From Pyrodictiaceae archaeon (GTDB taxonomy: Archaea; Thermoproteota; Thermoprotei_A; Sulfolobales; WAQK01), in assembly GCA_015520265.1 (NCBI GenBank), contig WAQK01000031.1, forward strand, positions 1-42,511: a stretch of 42,511 bases of DNA, written 5' to 3'. Made by a program: the position numbers and the translations under genes. The number at the start of each line of letters is the position of its first letter. Position 1 is the first letter of the stretch. The notes beneath the pieces are model-generated. The model was given only the letters and a program-made list of their open reading frames with translations, was not told the DNA's origin and made no database searches. This document shows positions 41,905 through 42,511 of this stretch, piece after piece.

Positions 41905-42511
41905 CCCCGATGTCGGGTATTACCTTGGCGTCGCCGGGCGGCGGGCGGACCCCGTAGACGGCATACCAGACCGCGTTCTCGACCCTGGAGGCCCCTTCCA
42001 GGCTGGAGGAGTCCCGCCTCCTAAGGGCGTCGGCGAAGGAGAGGGTCGCTAGGCCCGCCAGGTGGGTCAGGGCGTCCCTCAGCTCTTCGGGCTCCTCGAG
42101 TGGCTCCCTCACATCAGTGCACCCAAGCACCTCCACCTCCAGGCCCCGGGGCAGAGGGACAGGCTCCTCCCCCCTCCTGTAGGCCACGGGGCCGTCGCCG
42201 GCCTGGGCGAGTCTGAGGGCGGCGGCTATATCCACGTACTCGGGGCTGAGTCCCACGGCTCCATCCACTATCGACGAGTACTCCAGCACCTCGTCCTTCC
42301 CCAGCTCAACGCCCAGGAGCCTGGCCACGGCCTCTATCACCACGGGGACGGCTGAGCTGTACACCGAGATCTCCGGGTGGGCGGTGGAGAGCCTCACCAC
42401 CATGCGTAGCTCAAACCCCTCGCCGAGGGCCTCAGCCAGCTTGGCGGCCGCCGTTTCCAGGAGGCGCGCCGAGGGCCCCTCCACCCGGGCCTCGGCCCTC
42501 TCCGCTGGACC
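41876..42511 (-). CDS. Partial gene: possible GHMP-fold kinase, cut by the window edge
   Basis: The frame stays open to the right edge, so the N-terminus is missing; 211 residues are visible. HPEISVYSSAVPVVIEAVARLLGVEL followed by GAVGLSPEYVDIAAALRLAQAGDGPVAYRRG resembles the middle of GHMP kinases, where a Gly-Leu-Gly-Ser-Ser-Ala loop is followed by a Gly-x-Ser-Gly-x-Asp segment, but both are degenerate. Placement just before isopentenyl phosphate kinase suggests mevalonate metabolism. The assignment is weak and an entirely different protein is possible. Confidence 0.4.
   Translation of the reverse strand, partial: GPAERAEARVEGPSARLLETAAAKLAEALGEGFELRMVVRLSTAHPEISVYSSAVPVVIEAVARLLGVELGKDEVLEYSSIVDGAVGLSPEYVDIAAALRLAQAGDGPVAYRRGEEPVPLPRGLEVEVLGCTDVREPLEEPEELRDALTHLAGLATLSFADALRRRDSSSLEGASRVENAVWYAVYGVRPPPGDAKVIPDIGGVCFARLRI

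Overview
The window reads as chromosomal DNA from a hyperthermophilic crenarchaeon (Thermoproteota), most probably of the order Desulfurococcales. Almost every recognisable gene is an archaeal information-processing gene: an archaeal exosome, RNase P proteins, KEOPS, aIF2-gamma, aIF5B, EF-2, Rpo7, Spt4, SBDS and eukaryote-type ribosomal proteins. Promoters are TATA-type, often with very short or no leaders. The DNA is GC-rich, genes are tightly packed, and TTG and GTG starts are common, as reported for Aeropyrum. I do not name a genus: the XPF protein is clearly related to, but not the same as, the A. pernix protein I remember.

Layout. (1) 1-5372 is the most accessory part: a UPF0175/DUF3368 toxin-antitoxin-like pair, a GNAT acetyltransferase, an orphan amino-methyltransferase, a SpoIIM-like membrane protein coupled to a DUF2797 protein, and an unrecognised helical protein. 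(2) 5359-17437, minus strand, is the classic archaeal RNA-processing superoperon: EF-2, XPF, DHH phosphoesterase, DUF3194, prefoldin beta, Pcc1, Brix protein, eL43, Rrp42, Rrp41, Rrp4, SBDS, proteasome alpha, Pop5, Rpp30, a COG1325 RNA-binding protein and eL15. (3) 17518-18750, plus strand, is a YchF/OLA1-like TGS GTPase. (4) 18747-32060, minus strand, is a second long array: radical SAM protein, sugar nucleotidyltransferase/acetyltransferase, THUMP-SPOUT methylase, eS1, a second Pcc1-like protein, a RecJ/Cdc45-like protein, uS15, ITPase, Bud32, Kae1, eS31, eS24, dephospho-CoA kinase, Spt4, Rpo7, PIN protein, aIF2-gamma and eS6. (5) 32194-35713 holds aIF5B, Ndk, eL24, eS28 and L7Ae in conserved order but with strands switched. 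(6) 35798-42511, minus strand, holds a secreted protein, GluRS, DUF2118, an isoprenoid block (prenyl diphosphate synthase, type 2 IPP isomerase, isopentenyl phosphate kinase) and a gene cut by the window edge.

How the genes work together. Transcription (Rpo7, Spt4), tRNA maturation and modification (RNase P, KEOPS), RNA decay (exosome, DHH), ribosome assembly (Brix, SBDS, Fcf1-like PIN), translation and protein quality control (prefoldin, proteasome) are encoded side by side. Four of the five archaeal KEOPS proteins appear to be here. The right end makes archaeal lipid precursors through isopentenyl phosphate.

I found no tRNA, rRNA, CRISPR array or insertion sequence. No gene-free stretch exceeds 300 bases. 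The points most worth checking are a possible membrane-anchored Pop5, a degenerate RecJ/Cdc45-like protein, a Pcc1/Pcc2 pair, a candidate C/D-box-like RNA upstream of the proteasome gene, and symmetric elements at the eS1, ndk and prenyl synthase promoters.
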